Assembly (NCBI GenBank): GCA_030765045.1 | Contig: CM060964.1 | Location: forward strand, 174,682,852 to 174,746,851 | From: Tenodera sinensis | Taxonomy: Eukaryota > Arthropoda > Insecta > Mantodea > Mantidae | DNA: 64,000 nt | Direction of reading: 5' to 3' | Program-made: the position numbers and the translations under genes | Notes under the pieces: generated by a model | What the model saw: the letters and a program-made list of their open reading frames with translations, nothing else | What the model was told of the DNA's origin: nothing | Databases searched by the model: none | Part shown: piece after piece, positions 9,696 to 19,960 of the stretch | How positions within the stretch are numbered: the first letter of the stretch is position 1 | Layout: each line of letters starts with the position of its first letter

Positions 9696-10261
9696 ATTTA
9701 TTGAGCCTGAAACACAGCCAAATAAGTGCCATTTTGTGTGGATCACTCACCTGAGAATAATGAGGCCAAGTAACCTGTACATCCTACTTGGTATTATATA
9801 TGATCACTTTTAATCCCTAGTTTTAGGTCTAAATTTGGCTTTGAAGTCAATCTTTCTGTGGGTCATGCTCACATCGTTGTTAGTTTACAGCTACTAATTA
9901 GTAGTATTGGTGGTGGTGGGGGCGTTGGCGGTGGTAGTAATTTATTGATCAGTAAATCATACATTGCACTTTCGTGCAAATGAAATTGGACAGGTCAGTT
10001 AACATCAACTTAGGTACTATAATCTTCACAAAAGTTAAAGGCATATGGAGGCAGGCCGTACTGCAGACTCCAGTGATTCCTAAGCTTGCCCCTCCTACCA
10101 GCACTGCCGAATGTGGTACGTGCTGTTATGTACAGAGTCTCTGCCGGTACACGCACTAAGTCTTGGCCAGCATTCACATGCCTTTCATTTTTGGGAACAG
10201 TATAACTAAATGATGCAATTGTTCAATTGCCTATGATACATTTCGATTATAAACATATATA
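9696..10261. other. No gene recognised; short GGT-rich tract
   Basis: Contains a GGT/GGC-rich tract at about 9908-9937. Nothing else is identifiable. Confidence 0.5.
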
Positions 10262-11624
10262 TACAGGGTATAAATGAATAACATCGCACAAATTTTACTG
10301 GTGATAGATGGTTCATAGGCAATCAGTTTGAGACAGGAAACCTATGGCCTAGGATCACAAATTACAGAAATGTGCCTTAAAATTGTTTGAGGGTATGCAC
10401 GCCACTGAACATGACCACTGCAGCTATAACGTATGATGAAGAAACAAGCGGGCAAATTTCGTAGCCTGTCTATTTAGCGCAATGGTTATGGTGCCTGGAC
10501 ATGAAGGCACACACAAATTAAAAGCGCAGGTTCAAATACTCATAACCCTGTATGTTTTATGCTCTTTTATCTTTCGTTCTTCATAAGTGCATGCTTAATC
10601 TAATTTGGTTTACACAAAACATTTGTGTCGCTGTAATTTTTCGTTTAGCTAATCTTTAAACTTTTTGTTTCAAGTTTAACTATTATTTACATTTGCATGA
10701 CCTAAATAGTAGGTACACACTGAGAATTTTGTTTTCACTTAAATGAGATTGTTCAAGCCTAACGCAATGTTATTGTGTGCTGAAGGAAATAGGAAATGAG
10801 ACCTGCGTGACTTGAGTAGGAAACAGTCACCACATGGTGGTGTTAGTGTCTTCTAGGGTTATTAAGGTCACCTATTGGCAGTATTAGACATTTGTCATGC
10901 TAAATCAGAGGTATTCAGCATCTCTTTGGGCAGTTGTACTTTGTGCTATTACTGGCTCGTTTTGTGAACTGTTGGAAGGAACATTTCTGTTATTGACATG
11001 GACAAATAGCCTACAGCCAGCTCAGACAAATGGCAATACATAACCCTCCAACCTAAGTCATCAGGTGTAAGAAGTAAAACTAAACAATACTCTGTACATT
11101 ACGTATCATGGTCGTATTTTGCTATTTTAAACCAAATGTACAACATTTCTCTCAAAATAAGGAGAAAAAAAAAATACTTATAACCTCTTCGGGTTTGAAC
11201 TCGATTTCTCGGCTTCATGAGGTCCACAGTCAGTCTGCTTAAACACATGGCCGAAATACACGTTTTAGAAGTGCCCTATATTTCTGTAGCCGTTTGCCAC
11301 AACCTATTATCCATTGCAGTTGCGTGCAGACACATGTTAAGTGTCCAATTTAAGTGCTTTTCGTAGTGCTATTAAGTGCTTCTTCAGAGAGACAGCAGAC
11401 AGGCTTCACTAAGTCTCTAATAAGCACTATTTTGATTCCAGTGGATAATATTGATATATTTCTTTCTGGTTATGATTTATTGGTCACAATCTCGAATTAC
11501 TTTGAATACGTATAACTTACTAACATGACGTCATAGACCATTGGTTTCCTATCTCAAATTTATTGCCTATGAACACACTATTGCCAGAAAAATTTGTGCA
11601 GTGTTATTCATTTACACCCTGTAT
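10262..11624. mobile_element. Long-TIR non-autonomous element with two opposed tRNA-like segments
   Basis: It starts TACAGGG and ends CCCTGTA. Roughly the first 105 bp (TAAATGAATAACA..., GTTCATAGGCAAT...) recur inverted at the end with about 15% differences. The flanks on both sides are TATA-rich, so the target duplication cannot be defined. Inside are two tRNA-like stretches in opposite orientation. One is on + at about 10473-10545 (A-box TTTAGCGCAATGG, B-box GCAGGTTCAAATAC). One is on minus at about 11270-11185, with B-box GAGTTCAAACCCG. No transposase frame exists, so it would rely on enzymes from elsewhere. Confidence 0.7.
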
Positions 11625-11769
11625 ATATGTGTGTGTGTGTGTGTATATATATTTACTTGTATCATGTGTAAGTTGCTATGTTGTCTGTGTTATGCCCATG
11701 AATATCTGCAATTACGGTTATTATGTTATGATCATGGTCAAGAAATTATATTTTATAAAAAGAATGGAT

Positions 11770-11985
11770 TCATATATATATATAAATGTTTGGGAATGAT
11801 AAAATGTTAAGCTGCTTGAGTAATGGTCGGCATGAGTATTTCTGATTCACTCCTAATAATATTTCTATTATCCTCTTTTGAATTATGAGCAGTTTCTTAT
11901 TTGATGAATTTCCCCAGAAGACTATTCCATATCTAAGGACTGAATTTACAAATGCAGAGTACATACTTCTCATCAGGATATTAGT
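11770..11985 (-). pseudogene. Jockey-type LINE ORF2 fragment after RT domain
   Basis: The minus frame reads MYSAFVNSVLRYGIVFWGN, then IIQKRIIEIL and CRPLLKQLNILSFPNIYIY. This is the conserved stretch behind the RT catalytic domain of jockey/CR1-like elements (YxxFxHSxLxYGIxFWGxS, QKRxIRI, CRxLFKxLxILxLPSLYIY). It belongs with the RT fragment at 14875-15230; the two are separated by about 2.9 kb of later insertions. Confidence 0.75.
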
Positions 11986-11989
11986 GTCA

Positions 11990-12231
11990 GAGGGATCAAA
12001 TTATATAATAAACTACTTAATGAAATTAAAACTTTGATTTCTCAAAATCAAAATTTCAAAGTAAATTAAAAGAATACCTGTTGAGTAAATGTATGTACAG
12101 CTTAGAGGAACTGTAAATTATTGTGTAAAATGTACTACTTGTATACATATTGTAAAATTGTACTGCATTGTGTCTCTTAAGAAATGACATGTCCAAAATC
12201 AAATGTACAAATTGATGAACTGGATCAAAAA

Positions 12232-12301
<70 letters not shown>

Positions 12302-12310
12302 TTATTTATT
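11990..12310 (+). repeat. 3' end of a jockey-like LINE with (ATT)n tail
   Basis: The + frame begins GIKLYNKLLNEIKTL and soon FKVN, typical of the last ORF2 residues of jockey/CR1-type elements (GIKxFNxLPxxIK...FKxxLKxxL). About 200 bp of 3' UTR follow and then ATT repeats from about 12232. It is opposite in orientation to the LINE fragment just left of it. The ATT tract continues at 14664 beyond the hAT insertion. 5' truncation is the norm for such copies. Confidence 0.65.
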
Positions 12311-12542
12311 ATTATTATTAGGGCTCGGAAGTTCATGCTCTAAAAAACACTGAAATATGCATGCAAATATGCTCTTAAAAACTTGAAAATATGCCAAGAA
12401 ATATGCAGTATTTAATTAAAACGATTGATGTCCCTTTGCAGGACACAAGATGAGTTAGTATAAATAATAAATAGAGTTATCTTATTCCTTAGAGGTTGAA
12501 GCAGAAGTGGTCTCGCTGCTAGTATTAACTGCTAAATTGCAG

Positions 12543-13986
12543 TCACAACCAACACTTTACAAAAATTTTCAACTGTAAAACAACGTATGTTGTCTCACAA
12601 AACACTTTTGTAACATGAAAAACCTCTCCATGTAACAAGATGTTATTGGGGCTGATGTTAACTGCTTCACAGAGACAGTCAAGTCTCTTGGTGTGATAGA
12701 TGGTTTTCTTTCGAGGATGTCTTGAATATCGCACATCTGTTTATAATCAAAATTTTTTGAAATTACGTAATTCACTTTCTCTTTCATTTTTTGTCCTATT
12801 CTACCAGGAACCGAACTTAGACCACATATTGTTTTTTCAAAGACAGTGATTCATGCAAAGGAGATCCTACATCTTCCAATGCCGTTATGGCTGTTGGTAA
12901 AAAAAAAATGGGTAGATATGAAGCTAAGATCCTCTTTTAACTCGGTGCCTGAATATTTTGCACAGTTTCTATTGATAAAGCATCTTTCGGGTCCAATGAA
13001 TTAACCTCTTCGACTATTTCTATGTGCTCAGTATAATATAAAACTGCATTGACCCATGTTCCCCATTGAGTTAACACTGGTGCAGGAGGAAGTCGGATAT
13101 TAGGTGCTCTTGATCTAAACAACTTAACTCTTTTAGGAGATTTAACAAAAATTCTCTTTGTGCTGGACACAAATCTATCTACCAACGGGAAACAATCACA
13201 TATTGTTTCAGAAATGCGATGAAGAGCGTGTGCCAAACAAGTTATATGAATTAAGTTAGGAAAAATACCTTTCAGAGTTTGTCTTGATTTTACCATATAA
13301 GGACCTGCATCAGTAACAAATAACAGTAACTGATGATATTTGATTCCACATGGCCATAGTAATTTCAAAGTGTCCATCACAAACTGGGTCACAGTTACAT
13401 CGTTAGTGACCGACAATTCGTACACGTTAAGAAGTTAAGGTGTAGTCTTTTGTTCCTTATTTAAAGCACCCACTTTTATATTATCAATAGAACGACGCTC
13501 AGAATCAGGGGTTTTGTCAACAGACAACCACACAAACTGATCCACTAATTCATTTTGTATATTTGACAATACGTTATTGTAACAATGTCCTACATAAGTC
13601 TTACGCAGTGTACTTTCTTCAGGCACATGTTGTCGAGTGTACTTGGCAAGAAAGTTTTTAAATGTTGGATTATTAATTTTGAACAAGGAAAAATCAGCAG
13701 CTAAAAATGCTTGACACAAGTCATAGGAAAATTCAGTAGCCCTACTTCCTAAACACTCTACTAGCTGTTTTTGAACAGGTTCTTTGTTTGTGAGTTTTCT
13801 GATTAAATTCTCCTTATGTTTTGCTGTGTTTATGTGCTGAACTATTTGAAATCTTTTCTCACTCCCTACATTTTTCTCACATGCTCCACAAAACAGAGCC
13901 CCATTATCTGTCGATATTAAATCACCCGAAAACTCTTTCTGTAAATGAATTAATCTAGCACTCAAAGTTTGTTTTATTTTCGACAT
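12543..13986 (-). pseudogene. hAT transposase, BED finger type, broken
   Basis: The start at 13986 gives an N-terminal BED-type finger: CGAC followed by VQHINTAKH (C-x2-C...H-x4-H) around residues 32-57. The frame is lost at 13435. The next block (13425-12937) has FVTDAGPYMVKS and NLIHITCLAHALHRISE, a hAT catalytic-core signature, then LTQWGTWVNAVLYY. The C-terminal part (12787-12570, other frames) has SAPITSCYMERFF, matching the hAT dimerisation region (APxTSxxVERxFS). Together about 480 residues, close to short hAT proteins of this sort. Stops and frameshifts near 13430 and 12930-12790 mean no active enzyme. A functional protein would cut and paste elements with these TIRs. Confidence 0.8.
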
Positions 13987-14270
13987 TTGAAGAGCTTTTT
14001 AACGTTTTATACGCCTAATTTAATTTGGTGTGAACCAGTTCACAACACTGTTACGTTTGAAGACCACAACACAACTACTGGTGGGCAGGCAAGCGTTGCT
14101 ATAATCATGCTGCTCAAAGCGTGGACCTGCACTTTATCTTTGTTAATATAAACCTCTCAGATAACGCACTGATTATTTTCTACGAACATACATATAATGA
14201 AAGGATGGAAACGGGATTCACTGCATGGCAACAAGACTCAGCATTAGTTCTTGCCACCTCGCGAGTTGCA

Positions 14271-14507
14271 TCATCTTGTGCAATGCTACCATTGTGAAAA
14301 CTTTTATACAGATGGAAAAAAATAATAAAACACCATAAAAATAATTAAAATATGTGATATAGGGGCTATAATATTGAAATCTTAGTGAGTTGTGTCATCA
14401 TATGCAATATTACCAATATGAGAAATATTATCCTGATGGAAAACAATAATAAAAAAAACATAGAAATCATTAAAATATGCAATATAGGGGCTATAATATT
14501 GAAATAA
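14271..14507 (+). repeat. Tandem duplication (~115 bp x 2) inside the hAT
   Basis: 14271-14384 and 14385-14507 align over most of their length (GAGTTG.RTCATC, TATGC/TGTGCAAT, GATGGAAAA..AATAATAAAA, ATATAGGGGCTATAATATTG). It could be a subterminal binding-site array of the element; that is inference. Confidence 0.65.
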
Positions 14508-14663
14508 TATGCATTTATCAAAAATCAAGAAAATATGCAGTTATATGCACCATAAAATTATGTCCAAATAACTGAAAATTTCATAATTCGTGCACATAAT
14601 GTAAAAGCATACAATTTTAACCCCTATGAAAAAACATGCAAATGCATGAATTTCCTAGCCCTA

Positions 14664-14677
14664 ATTATTATTATTAC

Positions 14678-14708
<31 letters not shown>

Positions 14709-14808
14709 TTTATTATTGTTATTATTATTGTTATTATTGTTATTAGTATTGTTGTTATTATTATTGTTATTAGTATTGTTGTTATTATTATTGTTATTAG
14801 TATTATTA

Positions 14809-14867
<59 letters not shown>
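14664..14867 (+). repeat. ATT/GTT microsatellite
   Basis: Continuation of the (ATT)n tail at 12232-12318, interrupted by the hAT. The middle has a higher-order pattern in which TATTGTTGTTATTATTATTG and TTATTAG alternate. Open frames here (poly-Ile, poly-Leu, poly-Asn) are artefacts. Confidence 0.9.
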
Positions 14868-14869
<2 letters not shown>

Positions 14870-14874
14870 TTTCT

Positions 14875-15230
14875 ATACTAACAATTTTTGCCAATTGTCT
14901 AAAAATATAACACACTGTGCTCAGTGTTTTCATTAGATGTCTATGTGTTTGTCGCATTTTAAATCACTCTGGATCCGAATTCCAAGAAATTTGGTGCTTT
15001 TTACATTATTGATGATCATATTGTTTATTAATACGTAGGGCTGTGCAATCTGTTTGTTTTGGTTAGCGTGAGAATGAATCTTCAACTTATGGTTTTCAAA
15101 ATACCTATATGTTGCTTCTGTTATTTTATCTATTAGCTTTTGGTGAATTTCTGCATTAGTATTAGTTATTGTTCTGGTTGTATCATCGGCAACAATAAAA
15201 GAATTTTATATAAAATCAACTGTTGACTGT
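14875..15230 (-). pseudogene. Jockey-type LINE reverse transcriptase fragment
   Basis: The minus strand reads FIVADDTTRTIT (catalytic DD of RT), then a helix and HKLKIHSHANQNK, then VKSTKFLGIRIQSDLKCDKHI. This fits the RT palm/thumb sequence ...ADDTT...LNxxKTK...xKFLGIxIDxxLxWxxHI. It is continuous in the protein sense with 11985-11770 on the other side of the ATT/hAT insertion block. The upstream RT fingers are missing or unrecognisable. Confidence 0.7.
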
Positions 15231-15910
15231 CACATGTCCAGTTAAATATCAGGGTTGTTGCGTATGTTAGGGGTCAAATTCATAGTTGGGGTAGATGCCT
15301 CTAGTCCTCACTGGTCCACAATATTACCAAAGACAGAAATTTCTTGCTTTGATCTTCTGTATAGAGGCTCTTCCATGTTGCACTGAACTACACAGTTGGA
15401 AATTTCCCCAAACTAATTTCTCCCAGCTAGGTGAAAACGCTTCTCAAACATCGCATTGCAAAGGGACATGATTCATTGCACCATTAGTGCTTGAATCTAG
15501 ATGTTAACTATCATATTGTATGGACTAGAAGATGCACTCTTCTTTCAGAAATTGCCTCAAAAATTCAGGTGCCTTTTATACTCAGATCTGATATTAAAAT
15601 GTCCAGTGTTTGATTTCAAATTCTCACCGATCTTAAAAATGGCTGTATATTCGATGCTATGGAAAACTTATCACTATCTGGCAACATTGGATTTGATAAG
15701 CAGCAGCACATTGATGCAACAAATAGAGTTGCAGGGATTCACGACGTTGCTATTTCTGTCTCCCAACCACCTCCCATTGGAAGCCATGTACACTGTCTAG
15801 CCTACAGGTGTCATTGTAGACTGCAACCCCAGTTTACTTGAAATGAAAGTGATTTGTGTTATTGATAACAGTACAATAATGTTGCTTGTAGCTTGTGGAA
15901 AAAAAATAAA
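15231..15910. other. No gene recognised
   Basis: Reading frames of 60-99 codons occur, but none shows a motif I recognise. The last part borders the pogo-type start codon and may be its leader. Confidence 0.45.
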
Positions 15911-16050
15911 ATGCCTTTATATGATGCAAGCTATAAACTGAAAGTAATTGCATATGAGGTCTGTCTAAAAAGTATCCGACCTTAATTTTTCCTGTGCACA
16001 GTATTTGTGATAAGGTGGTGCTACTGTGCACAAGGAAGGAGGGAGTTTAG

Positions 16051-16678
16051 CCCATAGTTGGTAACATGTGAAAAAAAGGTGCTAACAGTATTATCCATCT
16101 GAGAGACTAAGATGACAAAATCTTGCATTTTATGTCTGCTTTAGTGACTGTAACAATTTAAAAGCTTGATGCTTTATTAGTACTAATATTTTTATTCTGT
16201 TTACATCGTATCTTACAATAAATTATGCAAAAATTTCAAAATTAAATATCAGTCCTTGTGAAAAAATGGTGCTAACTATAACATCTGTCTGAGGGACTAA
16301 GATGATAAAAGTTAGCATTTTATGTCCACTTCAGTGAATTGTGAAAATGAATAACAATTTAGAAGCTTGATAAATTATAAATATTTATATTTTGATTCAG
16401 TTTACATCATATCTTGAACTTATGCAAAAGTTACAAAAATCAAATATTAATATGTTAGGTACCTTTACATTAATATCCGCCTGTGAGACGATGTGGCTTA
16501 TGTGTGTACACTTATAAAACAGTATTATTGTGGAACTAAAACAGTGACGTCCACACAATTCAAAGTTTCTCAACCAAAGCATAGTTGAAATATAAGATCA
16601 AATTAATATTGCACATGTGCCCACTATATATTGAGATATTTCATATCTGCCTAAGAGACGGACGTTACCATCTAAGGG
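16051..16678. mobile_element. TTAA-flanked MITE inside the mariner leader
   Basis: Left end CCCATAGTTGGTAACATGTG and, from the right, CCCTTAGATGGTAACGTCCG (TIR-like), flanked by TTAG (16047-16050) and TTAA (16679-16682). The interior is a ~190-bp direct tandem duplication (16068-16257, 16258-16455) with recurring CTGNCTGAGRGAC-type motifs at about 16098, 16290, 16480 and 16648. There is no coding sequence. TTAA and C-rich ends suggest mobilisation by a piggyBac-type transposase. Confidence 0.65.
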
Positions 16679-17002
16679 TTAATGCACATGCTTGCATTTT
16701 TTTTTACTGCCTTCAAGAGTGCCAGTAGGTGTCAGCATGCTGCCAAATGAGGTGCTGTTGTACACATTCATCACATTTGAAATTTTTCTCAAGATGACTG
16801 AACAAGTTCAGCAAAGGTACTGCATTAAGTTGTCAACGGCTTGGTGATTTTCAAAGTGAAACAATTCGTAAGGTAGAGAAGGGTTTCAGAGACAGTGCTA
16901 TGGGGTAATACAAACCAAGGAGTAGTTCAACTGATTCAAACATGGCCGCACATCGGCAGAATGACCAGCATTCTGGAAGGCCACAAACTGTTCAGGGTTT
17001 AA

Positions 17003-18529
17003 CCCTTTGTGGTCGTATGTCGACATATGACCAACAGCAAAGCTCTTCACGTTTTCTCGTCTTAGTTACAAGAAGTAACGCTTCTGGCAGCATGTTACAG
17101 GCATCATAGTGTTCGTGGAAGCTTTACCCAGCCTATGCTGCCATCTGTTTGGAAATTATTTTAATTATTTCAACATACAGAGGAAATGTTTCTGTCTGGG
17201 ATGCACAGTATTTTGCAGTGGCTTCGAGCACGTATAAACCAGGTTCTTCTGGAATTAGAAAATGAAAGTTTGATGTGTTGTGTGATGAAGATGTGGAAGA
17301 ATTAAGGTTAATGATCCAATCTGAGTTGGATGCAGCGAGTGATGATGATGTGGACAATGAATTTGAAGAGGAGAATGATGTGGAGCTATCTGGTGCTGAG
17401 GAGTCCGTAAGTGAGAGTGAAAGCGACACAAGTGCTGCAAATGTTGCATGTGCTGATACATGGAAATTGATAGGCAAAACTGACCAGAAACCTAAAGAAT
17501 ATACGTTTTCCAAGAATGTAGATCCAAAACTGAATCTTGCCTTTGATGCTGAGCCAATTGAATACTTTATTTTTTACTCATGAGCTAATATCTCAAATTG
17601 CTAAGGAAACAAATAGATACGCGAGAGAAAAAAGTGCTGCGTTACAATTGTCCCCACGCTCTATTTGGAAAACTTGGGCTGATGTGTCTGTAGTAGAAAT
17701 GAAAGGGTTTTTGGGGATAATAAACTCGTACATTTTGTACAAGGTTCAAAATTCCCAGGCATCCACCCATCCCTTGTCACATGTAAAATACAGAAGTTCA
17801 CTTGTCGAGAGTCTGGTGAAAGGCATAAGCAACCCAAGGTCAAGGTCTCACCCCGGTACGGTTGAGAGAGAGGAAAGGTTAAACAGTGCACCACATTTGA
17901 TATACCATTTTGAGGGGAAAAACACAAAGACTATTGTCTGCAGCAATTGAAAACTCAAGGGAGCGAGAAAAGAAACGTATTTCTACTGCAACACATGTGC
18001 AAATAAACTGGCCATGTGTATTGGCGAATGTTTCGAGCGCTATCACACACTTGTCAATTATAAAAAGTAATTGTTCTGTCATAATGAGAAGTGTATTTAT
18101 TTTTTTTATTTTGAATTAACGTCCTCCAACATTGCGTCATATTGGACGAATGAGAAGTGTGTGATGTGTATATGTCTACATAGTGTTCCTGTGTCCGTTT
18201 ACATTTTATATACATTACTATTTATGGCCGAACACTTTTTCATTACTATGTGTTTTTATACTTTATCTCGGTCTAAAGTGTTTACAAACTTAAAACAAGT
18301 AAACAATCTCCATATTAGTGGACAGGGTAAGCAGCAAAAACTGTTCCAGTGCATCAATAATTCTCCGTTTAGCTCAGCTATGTTTGACAAGCATCTGCAG
18401 TGTAGGTAAGTACAGTAGCATAGGCCACTTTTGCATGAAGTTTTGCTCCGATTTGCGTAGCTCTAGCAGCAAATTTAAAGCTCCGTCCTGGCTACGGAAA
18501 TTTCTTCCCAGAACTACGTCTGCAAAGGA
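17003..18529 (+). mobile_element. piggyBac-type element nested in mariner
   Basis: Flanked by TTAA on both sides (16999-17002, 18530-18533). The ends CCCTTTGTGGTCGTATG and, from the right, TCCTTTGCAGACGTAGT are imperfect TIRs. A near-perfect 22-bp palindrome centred on GTCGAC lies at 17011-17032. The mariner protein continues across if the insert is ignored. Length 1527 bp; an autonomous piggyBac is about 2.4 kb or more, so it is internally deleted. It is a different family from the CCTCTTGAG-ended copies. Confidence 0.85.
17240..18060 (+). pseudogene. piggyBac transposase with core deleted
   Basis: N-terminal acidic region (DDDVDNEFEEENDVELSG, then Ser/Glu-rich) at about 17340-17430. Then the start of the piggyBac domain: HELISQIAKETNRYARE (17578-17628), SIWKTWADVSVVEMKGFLGI (17660-17720). 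It jumps to YILYKVQN..., HVKYRSSLVESLV (17790), RLNSAPHLIYHFEGK (17875-17920) and a decayed Cys-rich end. The three catalytic Asp residues of the family lie in the deleted middle. A frame change occurs at about 17575. What remains is an N-terminal part joined to a C-terminal part, about 270 residues versus about 560-600. Confidence 0.8.
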
Positions 18530-18914
18530 TTAACTGTTATTGAGATGTTGGAAAAACTGATAATGGCAGATTATCGTTTGGCTGTATGCGAGATTGCTGA
18601 AGAGGTTGGCATCAGTAAAGATTCTGCACGTGCAATTTTGCATGATGATTTGAACAGGCATAGAGTGGTTGTAAAATTTGTGCAAAGCTGCTGTTGGTGG
18701 AACAGAAAGAACTCTTACTTGCAGTTGCACAGATCTACTGCACAATACCAACACTGTTCCTGAGTTCCTGAACATTGTGATAACCAGAGATGAATCATGG
18801 GTGATGGGATACGATCTGAAAACAAAAGCACAACTGTTGCAATGGAAGCATCCTGAATCCCCAAGCCCGAAGCAAAATCAAGGTGATGCTAAGTGTTTTT
18901 TTTTAATGTATTTT

Positions 18915-18918
<4 letters not shown>

Positions 18919-18976
<58 letters not shown>
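18919..18976 (+). repeat. (AT)n microsatellite inside mariner transposase
   Basis: A 58-bp pure AT run preceded by a T-rich stretch; it separates the first and second catalytic regions of the mariner pseudogene. Confidence 0.95.
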
Positions 18977-18978
<2 letters not shown>

Positions 18979-19960
18979 GTGGGATTGTGCTCCATGAACA
19001 CACACCAGAAGGACAAATAGTGGCAGAAGAGTACTATCAGCAAGTTCTTCACCAATTCCATGATGCATTTCGGCACGAAAGACCAGACATCTGGATGTTG
19101 AAAAGCTGACAGTTGCACCATGACAGTGCTCCAGCGGACTCATACCATGGCAAAGCAAGGGATTCTGGTTGTTCAACAATCCCCTCCTCTCCAGATATGG
19201 CTTCTTGTGACTAACTTGTTTTCGAAGTTGAAAACACCATTGAAAGGATCCCATTTTGAGAGTAGAGAAGAGAATTCAGAATGCAATTGTGAAGGGGCTA
19301 AGTGGGTGGAAGTAAAAGGGACCCACTTTGAAGGGGATTAGGCTCCCAATCCATCAGACAGATATTTTTTTATTTTTTCCCATCTAAAGGTCAGATACTT
19401 TTTAGACAGATCTTATATGCAGAAGAGTTTGGAAACGGAGGAGCTAAGCTTACCACCAACTGAAAAAAGCATTCATGGTCTAGTAAAGAAGAACTAAACA
19501 AAATGAGGAAGACCCAAATGTACAAATAGAGGACTGAATACAAAATAGTCAAAACTAGAAGATGACATACCAAAACGGATTGAAGGCTACTGTGAAAATG
19601 GAATTGGAATTAATACAAAATTATTCAAATAAGCAAGTGCTAGAGTATAACTTAACAGACTTTAAGGGTGTAGTAAGGTGGTACAACATGTTTGTAAAGC
19701 ATCATGGGCTTAGCATGTGAACCAAAGCATCACAGAAAATCCATGTGTAGCTAAACCAAATAGTGAATATGGACGAAACTCCTGTGACATTTGATGTGCT
19801 GAGTAACAACTATTGCTATGAAAGGTGATAAAACTATAACTGTAAAACCAAGTGGACATGTAAGGTGGTGATTCATGTATATTAATGGTATTTTGGATTG
19901 AAGCTGTGTTCAATATAATTATAAGTTTGAGTTTGTAGATGCCTTGATGAATCTAAAGTT

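Larger units (their letters stand above)
12319..14663 (-). mobile_element. hAT-type transposon
   Basis: Terminal inverted repeats TAGGGCTCGGAAGTTCATGC and, from the right, TAGGGCTAGGAAATTCATGC (18/20). The 8-bp flanks are ATTATTAT on both sides (12311-12318, 14664-14671), the right length for hAT, although the host sequence is an ATT microsatellite so the match is weak proof. It is 2345 bp and holds a decayed transposase on the minus strand plus a tandemly duplicated AT-rich segment near its 5' end. Confidence 0.85.
16793..19341 (+). pseudogene. mariner transposase, broken
   Basis: ATG at 16793 gives MTEQVQQRYCIK, then a frameshift into GDFQSETIRKVEKGF and, after degenerate sequence, SGRPQTVQG. 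The piggyBac insertion follows. From 18541 the protein resumes: EIAEEVGISKDSARAILHDD (second helix-turn-helix), TRDESWVMGYD (first catalytic Asp), WKHPESPSPK, then an AT repeat, GIVLHEHTPEGQ, HHDSAP (second Asp) and SSPDMASCD (third Asp), ending VKGTHFEGD. This is the D,D34D layout of mariner (about 345 residues). Multiple stops, frameshifts and the AT expansion make it inactive. Confidence 0.85.
15955..19415 (+). mobile_element. mariner element containing two TTAA-flanked insertions
   Basis: Inverted ends: TCTGTCTAAAAAGTATCCGA on the left and, from the right, TCTGTCTAAAAAGTATCTGA (19/20). They are flanked by TA (15953-15954, 19416-19417), the mariner target. Without the insertions at 16051-16678 and 17003-18529 the element would be about 1.3 kb, the usual mariner size. 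It interrupts the pogo-type frame in mid-codon sequence GCATA/TATGCA. The transposase inside is broken. Confidence 0.9.
15911..19905 (+). pseudogene. pogo/Tigger-type transposase, split by a mariner
   Basis: ATG at 15911 gives MPLYDASYKLKVIA, broken at 15953 by the mariner. It resumes at 19416 as YAEEFGNGGAKLTTN, and the two halves form the helix-turn-helix start typical of pogo/Tigger-type proteins. Downstream are KLEDDIPKRIEGYCENGIG (19545-19605), then VRWYNMFVKHHGL near 19675 and NMDETPVTFDV near 19760, the first catalytic Asp region of the pogo DDE domain, and KTITVKPSGH. Stops and frameshifts are frequent and the later catalytic residues are missing. Its own TIRs were not found. It is the oldest layer in this nest. 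Confidence 0.75.

Noticed and set aside
14646..14957. Long open frames of poly-Ile, poly-Leu and poly-Asn on both strands
   Set aside because: They are translations of an ATT/GTT microsatellite, not genes.
17133..17513. 126-codon antisense serine-rich frame
   Set aside because: Shadow of the acidic N-terminal region of the piggyBac transposase on the other strand.
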